Shown here: positions 1 through 13,700 of the stretch, in pieces
Layout: each line of letters starts with the position of its first letter
Numbering within the stretch: the first letter of the stretch is position 1
Assembly: GCA_029721515.1 (NCBI GenBank)
Contig: CM056556.1
Coordinates: 7,750,501 to 7,814,500, forward strand
Length of the DNA: 64,000 nt
Source of the DNA: Synanceia verrucosa
Lineage: Eukaryota > Chordata > Actinopteri > Perciformes > Synanceiidae
Direction of reading: 5' to 3'
The notes under the pieces: model-generated
What the model saw: the letters and a program-made list of their open reading frames with translations, nothing else
Databases searched by the model: none
Told to the model about the DNA's origin: nothing
Translations under genes and position numbers: made by a program

Positions 1-19
1 TTCGCTGCCCGTTTGTGTT

Positions 20-440
20 TACACATTTGAAGGAAAGACTCAATGCTGGAGCTCGTAGAAACGGTCCAGAGCATTTCCCCTGCTCAGCCACCTGACATCA
101 TTATGAACAAGCAAGTCTGTGTGTTCCACAAACATGTCGGCAAGCATCATACCGAGAAGGCGATATGGAACGCTGGATGAAACTGAATGAAGCTGAGCAG
201 ATGAAATTCACAATGTTCATGATTGTCTCCATGATGTTTTTCAGAACACCGCTTAGCTTTGCGACACACACTGACACAGACTGAAGAATGATGCTGCGTA
301 AAAACTGCATATGTGGGGCTACGGTTGATAGCCTTGCCACCAGCCCTTGTAATCTAGCGTCATAGCTGGAGCGCCATCGGTAACCAAAGGACAAACTTTC
401 TGTAAATCCAGTTCAAATCCAGACTCACATTTGTTAAACT
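20..440 (-). pseudogene. Decayed hAT-superfamily (ZBED5/FAM200-like) transposase fragment
   Basis: Read on the minus strand, this stretch carries scattered pieces of the domesticated or transposon-borne hAT transposase family annotated in fish as ZBED5-, SCAND3- or FAM200-like. Near 360-400 the frame reads VTDGAPAMT, then shifts. At about 190-345 another frame reads GLVARLSTVAPH and then KLSGVLKNIMETIMNIVNFI, matching the family pattern 'KLS..L..V...VNFI'. At about 40-110 a third frame reads VRWLSRGNALDRFYELQ before a stop. At least two frameshifts and a stop break the reading frame, so it is a relic and not a gene. Family assignment rests on remembered motifs. Only the middle-to-C-terminal part of the catalytic region is present; the left edge may run off the window. 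Confidence 0.75.
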
Positions 441-544
441 AGAAAAGCACTCAGACCAAGGCAGCACTCTGAGAGAGCGTATACTCCTGCAAGCCCACAA
501 CGTCTAAGAGTGAATGTGTTGATTTTGACGCACCTTGAAACCCA

Positions 545-1300
545 CATTTATACATACATTTATGAGTGACATGATGTCATTTTTTCATGACATCACTATC
601 ATGTTGGCTGGTGATTTTTCTTTCATTCCTGAGGGGTCATGAATGGCTACTTACAAAAAATTAGAAGATATATTGCTGAATTAAATATATTTGTTGAAAG
701 GGTCATTGTGACCTTGACCTTTGGCCTTCTAAGGTCATTTTTGGGTTATAAACTAAATGATGTACACTCTATCTGGTAGTAACCATAGATTGTTTAATTT
801 TGATAGGGAAATGTACTTTTCACCAAAAGGTCAATATTTGACTGATTTCCAAGCTGCAAATTTGTCCTCTATGCACAGTTTTTCATAATTATCGCAGAAA
901 ATATTAATATTTGACTATAAAAATTTCAACATTATAAATTAAGAATTCTTTTCCAGATATTTTGAGACCAGTCGCATTGCTGTAGCTCCTTCCTACATGA
1001 AGTTATTTTTAAAGATGCATATTTGACCTTGGTGATCTTGACCAAACTGAATCAGTGACTTCAGGATTCCTATATTAGTTTATATACATATATAGGTGAT
1101 GATTGGCTACAAATTTTACACCCTGGAGCGTTCAAAAATAATCAGTTTTAAGTTGGGCCACTTCTGACCAATCCTGAAAATTTTGTTAAAATCCATGCAT
1201 AACTTTTTGAGTTACTTTACAAACCAACAAATTAACAAACAAACCCTGGTGGCGAAGGTAAAAATACCACAGCCTTTTCGAAACATCACCTCACTGGTGG
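545..1300. repeat. AT-rich interspersed repeat, family not determined
   Basis: No coding signal. The stretch contains repeated GTGACCTTGACCTTTGG-like words (around 706-725 and 1023-1042) and ends near 1,210-1,250 in a run of ACAAACCAACAAATTAACAA-type sequence followed by GGTGGCGAAGGTAA. These are hallmarks of a dispersed repeat common in aquatic animal genomes. I cannot assign a family or exact ends. Confidence 0.4.
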
Positions 1301-1325
1301 TGAGGTGGTAGAGGTGATGGAGAGT

Positions 1326-1340
1326 AACCCTAACCCTAAT
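1326..1340 (-). repeat. Two-unit telomere-like motif
   Basis: TAACCCTAACCCTAA, two and a half units of the vertebrate telomere repeat on the C-rich strand, sits just before the degenerate left edge of the satellite array. It is too short to be more than a possible scar or coincidence. Confidence 0.35.
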
Positions 1341-1349
1341 CATAAAAAG

Positions 1350-1760
1350 TAATCCGATGGTCATATTATAGAATGTTGAATTTAATGGTATTATCGGTTA
1401 GAAAAAAAGTTGTCAAAAAAAGTCAAAAGTCACATCACGAGACGTGATCAGACAGTCGTATAGTTGTATTTTGAATGATTTTATGGTATAATCTGTTTAG
1501 AAAAGTGGAAAACACCCTATCATGGAGCGTCAGAAAGAAAAAAGTCATGGTATAGTATGTCAAAAAGTTAAAAATTGTCATAGTTTAGAATATATTTTAA
1601 AAAAAGTAATCACACAGTTATACATTGTAAGATGAATGATTTCATTGTATAATCTGTTGAAAAAAGCCATATTATGGACGATCAAAAAGTACAAAAAAGA
1701 TACTTGAAAAAAGTCATAATGTCATAAAATGTCAAAAAAGGAGAAAAAAAAACGTCAAAA
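1350..1760 (+). repeat. Degenerate left edge of the satellite
   Basis: Diverged copies of the monomer words are still visible (GTCATATTATAGAATGTTGAA, TCATGGTATAGTATGTC), but the period is irregular and the copies do not match the internal subtypes. Edge copies of tandem arrays are usually the least homogenised. Confidence 0.7.
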
Positions 1761-4700
1761 AATTAAAATGTGACAAAAACTGATAAATATACCTTATTAT
1801 GGTATGTTGAATGAATTTATGGCACAATTTGTTGATAAATGTTGTCAAATAGCCATATTATGATATGTCAACAAAAAGCTGTAAAAAAAATGTCATACTA
1901 TAGTATGTCAAAAAAGTCAAAAAACATCAAAAATTAAAACGTGACAGAAAGTGATAAATATGTCTTATTATGGTATGTTGGATGGATTTATAGCACAATT
2001 TGTTGTTAAATATTGTGAAAATGCCATATTATAGTATGTCAACAAAAAGGCTGTAAAAAAATGTCATACTATAGTATGTATAAAAAGTCCAAAAATGTTA
2101 AAAATAAAAACGTGACAAAAAGTGATAAATATGTCTTATTATGGTATGTTGGATGAATTCATAGCACAAGTTGTTGTAAAATGTTGTAAAATAGCCATAT
2201 TATAGTATGTAAACAAAAGGCTGTAAAAAAAAGTCATGCTATAGCATGTCGAAAAAGTCAAACAACGTCAAAAATTAAAATTTCTAAAAAGTAATAAATA
2301 TGCATAATTATGGTGTGCTGGATGGAATTATAGCATAATTTGTTGTTAAATTTTGTAAAATAGCCATATTATGTTATGTCCACAAAAAGTTGTAAAAAAA
2401 TGTCATACTATAATATGTCGAAAAAGTAAAAAAATGGAAAAAATTAAAAATGATAAAAAGTGATAATTATGCCTTTTTATGGTATGTTGAATGGATTTAT
2501 AGCATAATTTGTTGTTAAATATTGTGAAAATGCCATATTATAGTATGTCAACAAAAAGGCTGCAAAAAAATGTCTTACTATAGTATGTATAAAAAGTCCA
2601 AAAATGTTAAAAATAAAAATGTGACAAAAAGTGATAAATATGTCTTATTATGGTATGTTGGATGAATTCATAGCACAAGTTGTTGGAAAATGTTGTAAAA
2701 TAGCCATATTATAGTATGTCAACAAAAGGCTGTAAAAAAAGTCATGCTATAGCATGTCGAAAAAGTCAAACAACGTCAAAAATTAAAATTTCTAAAAAGT
2801 AATAAATATGCATAATTATGGTGTGTTGAATGGAATTATAGCATAATTTCTTGTTAAATTTTGTAAAATAGCCATATTATGTTATGTCCACAAAAAGCTG
2901 TAAAAAAAGTCATACTATAGTATGTCGAAAAAGTAAAAAAAAATGGGAAAAATTAAAAATGATAAAAAGTGATAATTATGCCTTTTTATGGTATGTTGAA
3001 TGGATTTATAGCATAATTTGTTGTTAAACGTTGTGAAATAGCCATATTATAGTATGTCAACAAAAAACTGTAAAAAAAAGTCATACTATAGTGTGTTGAA
3101 AAAGTCAAAAAAACGTCAAAAATTAAAATGTGACAAAAGTGACAAATATGTCTTATTATGGTATGTTGAATGGATTTACAGCACAATTTGTTGTTAAATG
3201 TTGTCAAATAGCCATATTATGATATGTCAACAAAAAGCTGAAAAAAAATGTCATACTATAGTATGTCAAAAAAGTCAAAAAATGTCAAAAATTAAAATGT
3301 GACAAAAAGTGATAAATATGTCTTATTATGGTATGTTGGATGGATTTATAGCACAATTTGTTGTTAAATATTGTGAAAATGCCATATTATAGTATGTCAA
3401 CAAAAAGGCTGTAAAAAAAATGTCATGCTATAGTATGTATAAAAAGTCCAAAAATGTTAAAAATAAAAACGTGACAAAAAGTGATAAATATGTCTTATTA
3501 TGGTATGTTGGATGAATTCATAGCACAAGTTGTTGCAAAATGTTGTAAAATAGCCATATTATAGTATGTCAACAAAAAGGCTGTGAAAAAAAGTCATGCT
3601 ATAGCATGTCGAAAAAGTCAAACAACGTCAAAAATTAAAATTTCTAAAAAGTAATAAATATGCATAATTATGGTGTGTTGGATGGAATTATAGCATAACT
3701 TGTTGTTAAATTTTGTAAAATAGCCATATTATGTTATGTCCACAAAAAGCTGTAAAAAAAGTCATACTATCGTATGTCGAAAAAGTCAAAAAATGGAAAA
3801 AATTAAAAATGATAAAAAGTGATAATTATGCCTTTTTATGGTATGTTGAATGGATTTATAGCATAATTTGTTGTTAAATGTTGTCAAATAGCCATATTAT
3901 GATATGTCGACAAAAAACTGTAAAAAAAAAAAAAGTCATACTATAGTATGTCGAAAAAGTCAAAAAACGTCAAGAATTAAAATGTGACAAAAAGTGATAA
4001 ATATGTCTTATTATGATGTTGGATGGATTTATAGCATAATTTGTTATTAAATGTTGTCAAATAGCCATATTATGATATGTCAACAAAAAGCTGTAAAAAA
4101 AAAATGTCATACTATAGTATGTTGAAAAAGTCAAAAAAACGTCAAAAATTAAAATGTGACAAAAAGTGATAAATATGTCTTATTATGGTATGTTGGATGA
4201 ATTCATAGCACAATTTGTTGTAAAATTTTGTCAAATAGCCATATTATATTATGTCAACAAAAGGCTGTAAAAAAATGTCATACTATAGTATGTCAAAAAA
4301 GTCAAAAAACATCAAAAATTAAAATGTGACAGAAAGTGATAAATATGTCTAATTATGGTATGTTGGATGGATTTATAGCACAATTTGTTGTTAAATATTG
4401 TGAAAATGCCATATTATAGTATGTCAACAAAAAGGCTGTAAAAAAAAATGTCATACTATAGTATGTATAAAAAGTCCAAAAATGTTAAAAATAAAAACGT
4501 GACAAAAAGTGATAAATATGTCTTATTATGGTATGTTGGATGAATTCATAGCACAAGTTGTTGTAAAATGTTGTAAAATAGCCATATTATAGTATGTCAA
4601 CAAAAAGGCTGTAAAAAAAAGTCATGCTATAGCATGTCGAAAAAGTCAAACAACGTCAAAAATTAAAATTTCTAAAAAGTAATAAATACGCATAATTATG

Positions 4701-7700
4701 GTGTGTTGGATGGAATTATAGCATAATTTGTTGTTAAATTTTGTAAAATAGCCATATTATGTTATGTCCACAAAAAGCTGTAAAAAAAATGTCATACTAT
4801 AGTATGTCCAAAAAGTAAAAAAATGGAAAAAATTAAAAATGATAAAAAGTGATAATTATGCCTTTTTATGGTATGTTGAATGGATTTATAGCATAATTTG
4901 TTGTTAAATATTGTGAAAATGCCATATTATAGTATGTCAACAAAAAGGCTGCAAAAAAATGTCTTACTATAGTATGTATAAAAAGTCCAAAAATGTTAAA
5001 AATAAAAATGTGACAAAAAGTGATAAATATGTCTTATTATGGTATGTTGGATGAATTCATAGCACAAGTTGTTGGAAAATGTTGTAAAATAGCCATATTA
5101 TAGTATGTCAACAAAAGGCTGTAAAAAAAGTCATGCTATAGCATGTCGAAAAAGTCAAACAACGTCAAAAATTAAAATTTCTAAAAAGTAATAAATATGC
5201 ATAATTATGGTGTGTTGAATGGAATTATAGCATAATTTGTTGTTAAATTTTGTAAAATAGCCATATTATGTTATGTCCACAAAAAGCTGTAAAAAAATGT
5301 CATACTATAGTATGTCGAAAAAGTTAAAAAAAAATGGGAAAAATTAAAAATGATAAAAAGTGATAATTATGCCTTTTTATGGTATGTTGAATGGATTTAT
5401 AGCATAATTTGTTGTTAAACGTTGTGAAATAGCCATATTATAGTATGTCAACAAAAAACTGTAAAAAAAAAGTCATACTATAGTGTGTTGAAAAAGTCAA
5501 AAAAACGTCAAAAATTAAAATGTGACAAAAGTGACAAATATGTCTTATTATGGTATGTTGGATGGATTTATAGCACAATTTGTTGTTAAATATTGTGAAA
5601 ATGCCATATTATAGTATGTCAACAAAAAGGCTGTAAAAAAATGTCTTGCTATAGTATGTATAAAAAGTCCAAAAATGTTAAAAATAAAAATGTGACAAAA
5701 AGTGATAAATATGTCTTATTATGGTATGTTGGATGAATTCATAGCACAAGTTGTTGCAAAATGTTGTAAAATAGCCATATTATAGTATGTCAACAAAAAG
5801 GCTGTGAAAAAAAGTCATGCTATAGCATGTCGAAAAAGTCAAACAACGTCAAAAATTAAAATTTCTAAAAAGTAATAAATATGCATAATTATGGTGTGTT
5901 GGATGGAATTATAGCATAACTTCTTGTTAAATTTTGTAAAATAGCCATATTATGTTATGTCCACAAAAAGCTGTAAAAAAAGTCATACTATAGTGTGTCG
6001 AAAAAGTAAAAAAATGGAAAAAATTAAAAATGATAAAAAGTGATAATTATGCCTTTTTATGGTATGTTGAATGGATTTATAGCATAATTTGTTGTTAAAT
6101 GTTGTCAAATAGCCATATTATGATATGTCGACAAAAAACTTTAAAAAAAATGTCATACTATAGAATGTCGAAGAAGTCAAAAAACGTCAAAAATTAAAAT
6201 GTGACAAAAACTGATAAATATACCATATTATGGTATGTTGGATGGATTTATAGCAAAATTTGTTGCAAAATGTTGTCAAATAGCCATATTATAGTATGTC
6301 AACAAAAGGCTGTAAAAAAAAAAGTCGTACTATAGTATGTCGAAAAAGCCAAAAAACGTCAAAAATTAAAATGTGACAGAAAGTGATAAATATGTCTTAT
6401 TATGGTATGTTGGATGGATTTATAGCACAATTTGTTGTTAAATATTGTGAAAATGCCATATTACAGTATGTCAACAAAAAGGCTGGAAAAAAATGTCATA
6501 TTATAGTGTGTATAAAAAGTCCAAAAATGTTAAAAATAAAAATGCGACAAAAGTGACAAATATGTCTTATTATGGTATGTTGGATGGAATTATAGCATAA
6601 TTTGTTGTTAAATTATGTAAAATAGCCATATTATGATATGTCCACAAAATGCTGTAAAAAAAGTCATACTATAGTATGTCGAAAAAGTAAAAAAAAAAGG
6701 AAAAAATTAAAAATGATAAAAAGTGATAATTATGCCTTTTTATGGTATGTTGAATGGATTTATAACATAATTTGTTGTTAAACGTTGTGAAATACCCATA
6801 TTATAGTATGTCAACAAAAAACTGTAAAAAAAAAAAGTCATACTATAGTATGTCGAAAAAGTCAAAAAACGTCAAGAATTAAAATGTGACAAAAAGTGAT
6901 AAATATGCATAATTATGGTGTGTTGGATGGAATTATAGCATAATTTGTTGTTAAATGTTGTCAAATAGCCATATTATGATATGTCGACAAAAAACTGTAA
7001 AAAAAAATGTCATACTATAGTATGTCGAAAAAGTCAAAAAACGTCAAAAATTAAAATGTGACAAAAACTGATAAATATACCATATTATGGTATGTTGAAT
7101 GAATTTATGGAACAATTTGTTGATAAATGTTGTCAAAGAGCCATATTATATTATGTCAACAAAAGGCTGTGAAAAAAAATGTCATACTATAGTATGTCGA
7201 AAAAGTCAAAAAATGTCAAAAATTAAAATGTGACAGAAAGTGATAAATATGTTTAATTATGGTATGTTGGATGGATTTATAGCACAATTTGTTGTTAAAT
7301 ATTGTGAAAATGCCATATTATAGTATGTCAACAAAAAGGCTGTAAAAAATGTCATACTATAGTATGTATAAAAAGTCCAAAAATGTTAAAAATAAAAACG
7401 TGACAAAAAGTGATAAATATGTCTTATTATGGTATGTTGGATGAATTCATAGCACAAGTTGTTGTAAAATGTTGTAAAATAGCCATATTATAGTATGTAA
7501 ACAAAAGGCTGTAAAAAAAAGTCATGCTATAGCATGTCGAAAAAGTCAAACAACGTCAAAAATTAAAATTTCTAAAAAGTAATAAATATGCATAATTATG
7601 GTGTGTTGGATGGAATTATAGCATAATTTGTTGTTAAATTTTGTAAAATAGCCATATTATGTTATGTCCACAAAAAGCTGTAAAAAATGTCATACTATAG

Positions 7701-10700
7701 TATGTCGAAAAAGTAAAAAAAAAATGGGAAAAATTAAAAATGATAAAAAGTGATAATTATGCCTTTTTATGGTATGTTGAATGGATTTATAGCATAATTT
7801 GTTGTTAAACGTTGTGAAATGGCCAAATTATAGTATGTCAACAAAAAACTGTAAAAAAAAAAGTCATACTATAGTGTGTTGAAAAAGTCAAAAAAACGTC
7901 AAAAATTAAAATGTGACAAAAGTGACAAATATGTCTTATTATGGTGTGTTGGATGGATTTACAGCACAATTTTTTGTTAAATGTTGTCAAATAGCCATAT
8001 TATGATATGTCAACAAAAAGCTGTAGAAAAAATGTCATACTATAGTATGTATAAAAAGTCTGTCAAAAATTAAAATTTCTAAAAAGTAATAAATATGCAT
8101 AATTATGGTGTGTTGGATGGAATTATAGCATAACTTGTTGTTAAATTTTGTAAAATAGCCATATTATGTTATGTCCACAAAAAGCTGTAAAAAGTCATAC
8201 TGTAGTATGTCGAAAAAGTAAAAAAATGGAAAAAATTAAAAATGATAAAAAGTGATAATTATGCCTTTTTATGGTATGTTGAATGGATTTATAGCATAAT
8301 TTGTTGTTAAATGTTGTCAAATAGCCATATTATGATATGTCGACAAAAAACTGTAAAAAAAAAAAAGTCATACTATAGTATGTCGAAAAAGTCAAAAAAC
8401 GTCAAGAATTAAAATGTGACAAAAAGTGATAAATATGTCTTATTATGATGTTGGATGGATTTATAGCATAATTTGTTATTAAATGTTGTCAAATAGCCAT
8501 ATTATGATATGTCAACAAAAAGCTGTAAAAAAAAAATGTCATACTATAGTATGTTGAAAAAGTCAAAAAAACGTCAAAAATTAAAATGTGACAAAAAGTG
8601 ATAAATATGTCTTATTATGGTATGTTGGATGGATTTATAGCACAATTTGTTGTTAAATTTTGTCAAATAGCCATATTATATTATGTCAACAAAAGGCTGT
8701 AAAAAAATGTCATACTATAGTATGTCAAAAAAGTCAAAAAACATCAAAAATTAAAATGTGACAGAAAGTGATAAATATGTCTAATTATGGTATGTTGGAT
8801 GGATTTATAGCACAATTTGTTGTTAAATATTGTGAAAATGCCATATTATAGTATGTCAACAAAAAGGCTGTAAAAAAAAATGTCATACTATAGTATGTAT
8901 AAAAAGTCCAAAAATGTTAAAAATAAAAATGTGACAAAAAGTGATAAATATGTCTTATTATGGTATGTTGGATGAATTCATAGCACAAGTTGTTGTAAAA
9001 TGTTGTAAAATAGCCATATTATAGTATGTCAACAAAAAACTGTAAAAAAAAAAAGTCATGCTATAGCATGTCGAAAAAGTCAAACAACGTCAAAAATTAA
9101 AATATCTAAAAAGTAATAAATATGCATAATTATGGTGTGTTGGATGGAATTATAGCATAATTTGTTGTTAAATGTTGTCAAATAGCCATATTATGATATG
9201 TCAACAAAAAGGCTGTAAAAAATGTCATACTATAGTATGTCGAAAAAGTCAAAAAACGTCAAAAATTAAAATGTGACAAAAACTGATAAATATATCATAT
9301 TATGGTATGTTGAATGAATTTATGGAACAATTTGTTGATAAATGTTGTGAAAATGCCATATTATAGTATGTCAACAAAAAGGCTGTAAAAAATGTCATAC
9401 TATAGTATGTATAAAAAGTCCAAAAATGTTAAAAATAAAAACGTGACAAAAAGTGATAAATATGTCTTATTATGGTATGTTGGATGAATTCATAGCACAA
9501 GTTGTTGATAAATGTTGTCAAAGAGCCATATTATGATATGTCAACAAAAAGGCTGTAAAAAATGTCATACTATAGTATGTCGAAAAAGTCAAAAAATGTC
9601 AAAAATTAAAATGTGACAGAAAGTGATAAATATGTCTTATTATGGTATGTTGGATGGATTTATAGCACAATTTGTTGTTAAATATTGTGAAAATGCCATA
9701 TTATAGTATGTCCACAAAAAGTTGTAAAAAAATGTCATACTATAGTATGTCGAAAAAGAAAAAAAAATGGAAAAAATTAAAAATGATAAAAAGTGATAAT
9801 TATGCCTTTTTATGGTATGTTGAATGGATTTATAGCATAATTTGTTGTTAAATATTGTGAAAATGCCATATTATAGTATGTCAACAAAAAGGCTGTAAAA
9901 AAAAATGTCATACTATAGTATGTATAAAAAGTCCAAAAATGTTAAAAATAAAAATGTGACAAAAAGTGATAAATATGTCTTATTATGGTATGTTGGATGA
10001 ATTCATAGCACAAGTTGTTGGAAAATGTTGTAAAATAGCCATATTATAGTATGTCAACAAAAAGGCTGTGAAAAAAAGTCATGCTATAGCATGTCGAAAA
10101 AGTCAAACAACGTCAAAAATTAAAATTTCTAAAAAGTAATAAATATGCATAATTATGGTGTGTTGGATGGAATTATAGCATAATTTGTTGTTAAATTTTG
10201 TAAAATAGCCATATTATGTTATGTCCACAAAAAGCTGTAAAAAAATGTCATACTATAGTATGTCGAAAAAGTTAAAAAAAAATGGGAAAAATTAAAAATG
10301 ATAAAAAGTGATAATTATGCCTTTTTATGGTATGTTGAATGGATTTATAGCATAATTTGTTGTTAAACGTTGTGAAATAGCCATATTATAGTATGTCAAC
10401 AAAAAACTAAAAAAATGTCATACTATAGTATGTCAAAAAAGTCAAAAAAAACGTCAAAAATTAAAATGTGACAAAAAGTGATAAATATGTCTTATTATGG
10501 TATGTTGGATGGATTTATAGCACAATTTGTTGTTAAATATTGTGAAAATGCCATATTATAGTATGTCAACAAAAAGGCTGTAAAAAAATGTCATACTATA
10601 GTATGTATAAAAAGTCCAAAAATGTTAAAAATAAAAATGTGACAAAAAGTGATAAATATGTCTTATTATGGTATGTTGGATGAATTCATAGCACAAGTTG

Positions 10701-13700
10701 TTGGAAAATGTTGTAAAATAGCCATATTATAGTATGTCAACAAAAGGCTGTAAAAAAAAGTCATGCTATAGCATGTCGAAAAAGTCAAACAACGTCAAAA
10801 ATTAAAATTTCTAAAAAGTAATAAATATGCATAATTATGGTGTGTTGGATGGAATTATAGCATAACTTGTTGTTAAATTTTGTAAAATAGCCATATTATG
10901 TTATGTCCACAAAAAGCTGTAAAAAAAAGTCATACTATAGTATGTCGAAAAAGTAAAAAAAATGGAAAAAATTAAAAATGATAAAAAGTGATAATTATGC
11001 CTTTTTATGGTATGTTGAATGGATTTATAGCATAATTTGTTGTTAAATGTTGTCAAATAGCCATATTATGATATGTCGACAAAAAACTGTAAAAAAAAAA
11101 AAAGTCATACTATAGTATGAAGAAAAAGTCAAAAAACGTCAAGAATTAAAATGTGACAAAAAGTGATAAATATGTCTTATTATGATGTTGGATGGATTTA
11201 TAGCACAATTTGTTATTAAGTGTTGTCAAATAGCCATATTATGATATGTCAACAAAAAGCTGTAAAAAAAAAATGTCATACTATAGTATGTCGAAAAAGT
11301 CAAAAAACGTCAAGAATTAAAATGTGACAAAAAGTGATAAATATGTCTTATTATGATATGTTGGATGGATTTATAGCATAATTTGTTATTAAATGTTGTC
11401 AAATAGCCATATTATATTATGTCAACAAAAGGCTGTAAAAAAATGTCATACTATAGTATGTCGAAAAAGTCAAACAACGTCAAAAATTTAAATATCTAAA
11501 AAGTAATACATATGCATAATTATGGTGTGTTGGATGGAATTATAGCATAATTTGTTGTTAAATGTTGTCAAATAGCCATATTATGATATGTCAACAAAAA
11601 GGCTGTAAAAAATGTCATACTATAGTATGTCGAAAAAGTCAAAAAACGTCAAAAATTAAAATGTGACAAAAACTGATAAATATATCATATTATGGTATGT
11701 TGAATGAATTTATGGAACAATTTGTTGATAAATGTTGTCAAAGAGCCATATTATATTATGTCAACAAAAGGCTGTAAAAAAAAAGTCATACTATAGTATG
11801 TCGAAAAAGTCAAAAAATGTCAAAAATTAAAATGTGACAGAAAGTGATAAATATGTCTTATTATGGTATGTTGGATGGATTTATAGCACAATTTGTTGTT
11901 AAATATTGTGAAAATGCCATATTATAGTATGTCAACAAAAAGTTGTAAAAAAATGTCATACTATAGTATGTCGAAAAAGTAAAAAAAATGGAAAAAATTA
12001 AAAATGATAAAAAGTGATAATTATGCCTTTTTATGGTATGTTGAATGGATTTATAGCATAATTTGTTGTTAAATATTGTGAAAATGCCATATTATAGTAT
12101 GTCAACAAAAAGGCTGTAAAAAAAAATGTCATACTATAGTATGTATAAAAAGTCCAAAAATGTTAAAAATAAAAATGTGACAAAAAGTGATAAATATGTC
12201 TTATTATGGTATGTTGGATGAATTCATAGCACAAGTTGTTGTAAAATTTTGTCAAATAGCCATATTATATTATGTCAACAAAAAGGCTGTAAAAAAATGT
12301 CATACTATAGTATGTATAAAAAGTCCAAAAATGTTAAAAATAAAAACGTGAAAAAAAAGTGATAAATATGTCTTATTATGGTATGTTGGATGAATTCATA
12401 GCACAAGTTGTTGGAAAATGTTGTAAAATAGCCATATTATAGTATGTAAACAAAAGGCTGTAAAAAAAAGTCATGCTATAGCATGTCGAAAAAGTCAAGC
12501 AACGTCAAAAATTAAAATTTCTAAAAATTAATAAATATGCATAATTATGGTGTGTTGGATGGAATTATAGCATAATTTGTTGTTAAATTTTGTAAAATAG
12601 CCATATTATGTTATGTCCACAAAAAGCTGTAAAAAAATGTCATACTATAGTATGTCGAAAAAGTTAAAAAAAAAATGGGAAAAATTAAAAATGATAAAAA
12701 GTGATAATTATGCCTTTTTATGGTATGTTGAATGGATTTATAGCATAATTTGTTGTTAAACGTTGTGAAATAGCCATATTATAGTATGTCAACAAAAAAC
12801 TAAAAAAAATGTCATACTATAGTATGTCAAAAAAGTCAAAAAACGTCAAAAATTAAAATGTGACAAAAAGTGATAAATATGTCTTATTATGGTATGTTGG
12901 ATGGATTTATAGCACAATTTGTTGTTAAATATTGTGAAAATGCCATATTATAGTATGTCAACAAAAAGGCTGTAAAAAAATGTCATACTATAGTATGTAT
13001 AAAAAGTCCAAAAATGTTAAAAATAAAAATGTGACAAAAAGTGATAAATATGTCTTATTATGGTATGTTGGATGAATTCATAGCACAAGTTGTTGCAAAA
13101 TGTTGTAAAATAGCCATATTATAGTATGTCAACAAAAAGGCTGTGAAAAAAAGTCATGCTATAGCATGTCGAAAAAGTCAAACAACGTCAAAAATTAAAA
13201 TTTCTAAAAAGTAATAAATATGCATAATTATGGTGTGTTGGATGGAATTATAGCATAACTTGTTGTTAAATTTTGTAAAATAGCCATATTATGTTATGTC
13301 CACAAAAAGCTGTAAAAAAAGTCATACTATAGTATGTCGAAAAAGTAAAAAAATGGAAAAAATTAAAAATGATAAAAAGTGATAATTATGCCTTTTTATG
13401 GTATGTTGAATGGATTTATAGCATAATTTGTTGTTAAATGTTGTCAAATAGCCATATTATGATATGTCGACAAAAAACTGTAAAAAAAAAAAAAGTCATA
13501 CTATAGTATGTCGAAAAAGTCAAAAAACGTCAAGAATTAAAATGTGACAAAAAGTGATAAATATGTCTTATTATGATGTTGGATGGATTTATAGCACAAT
13601 TTGTTATTAAATGTTGTCAAATAGCCATATTATGATATGTCAACAAAAAGCTGTAAAAAAAAAAAGTCATACTATAGTATGTCGAAAAAGTCAAAAAACG

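Noticed and set aside
2986..3207. 73-codon minus-strand open frame in the satellite.
   Set aside because: It is made of repeated satellite words and is not maintained in neighbouring monomers.
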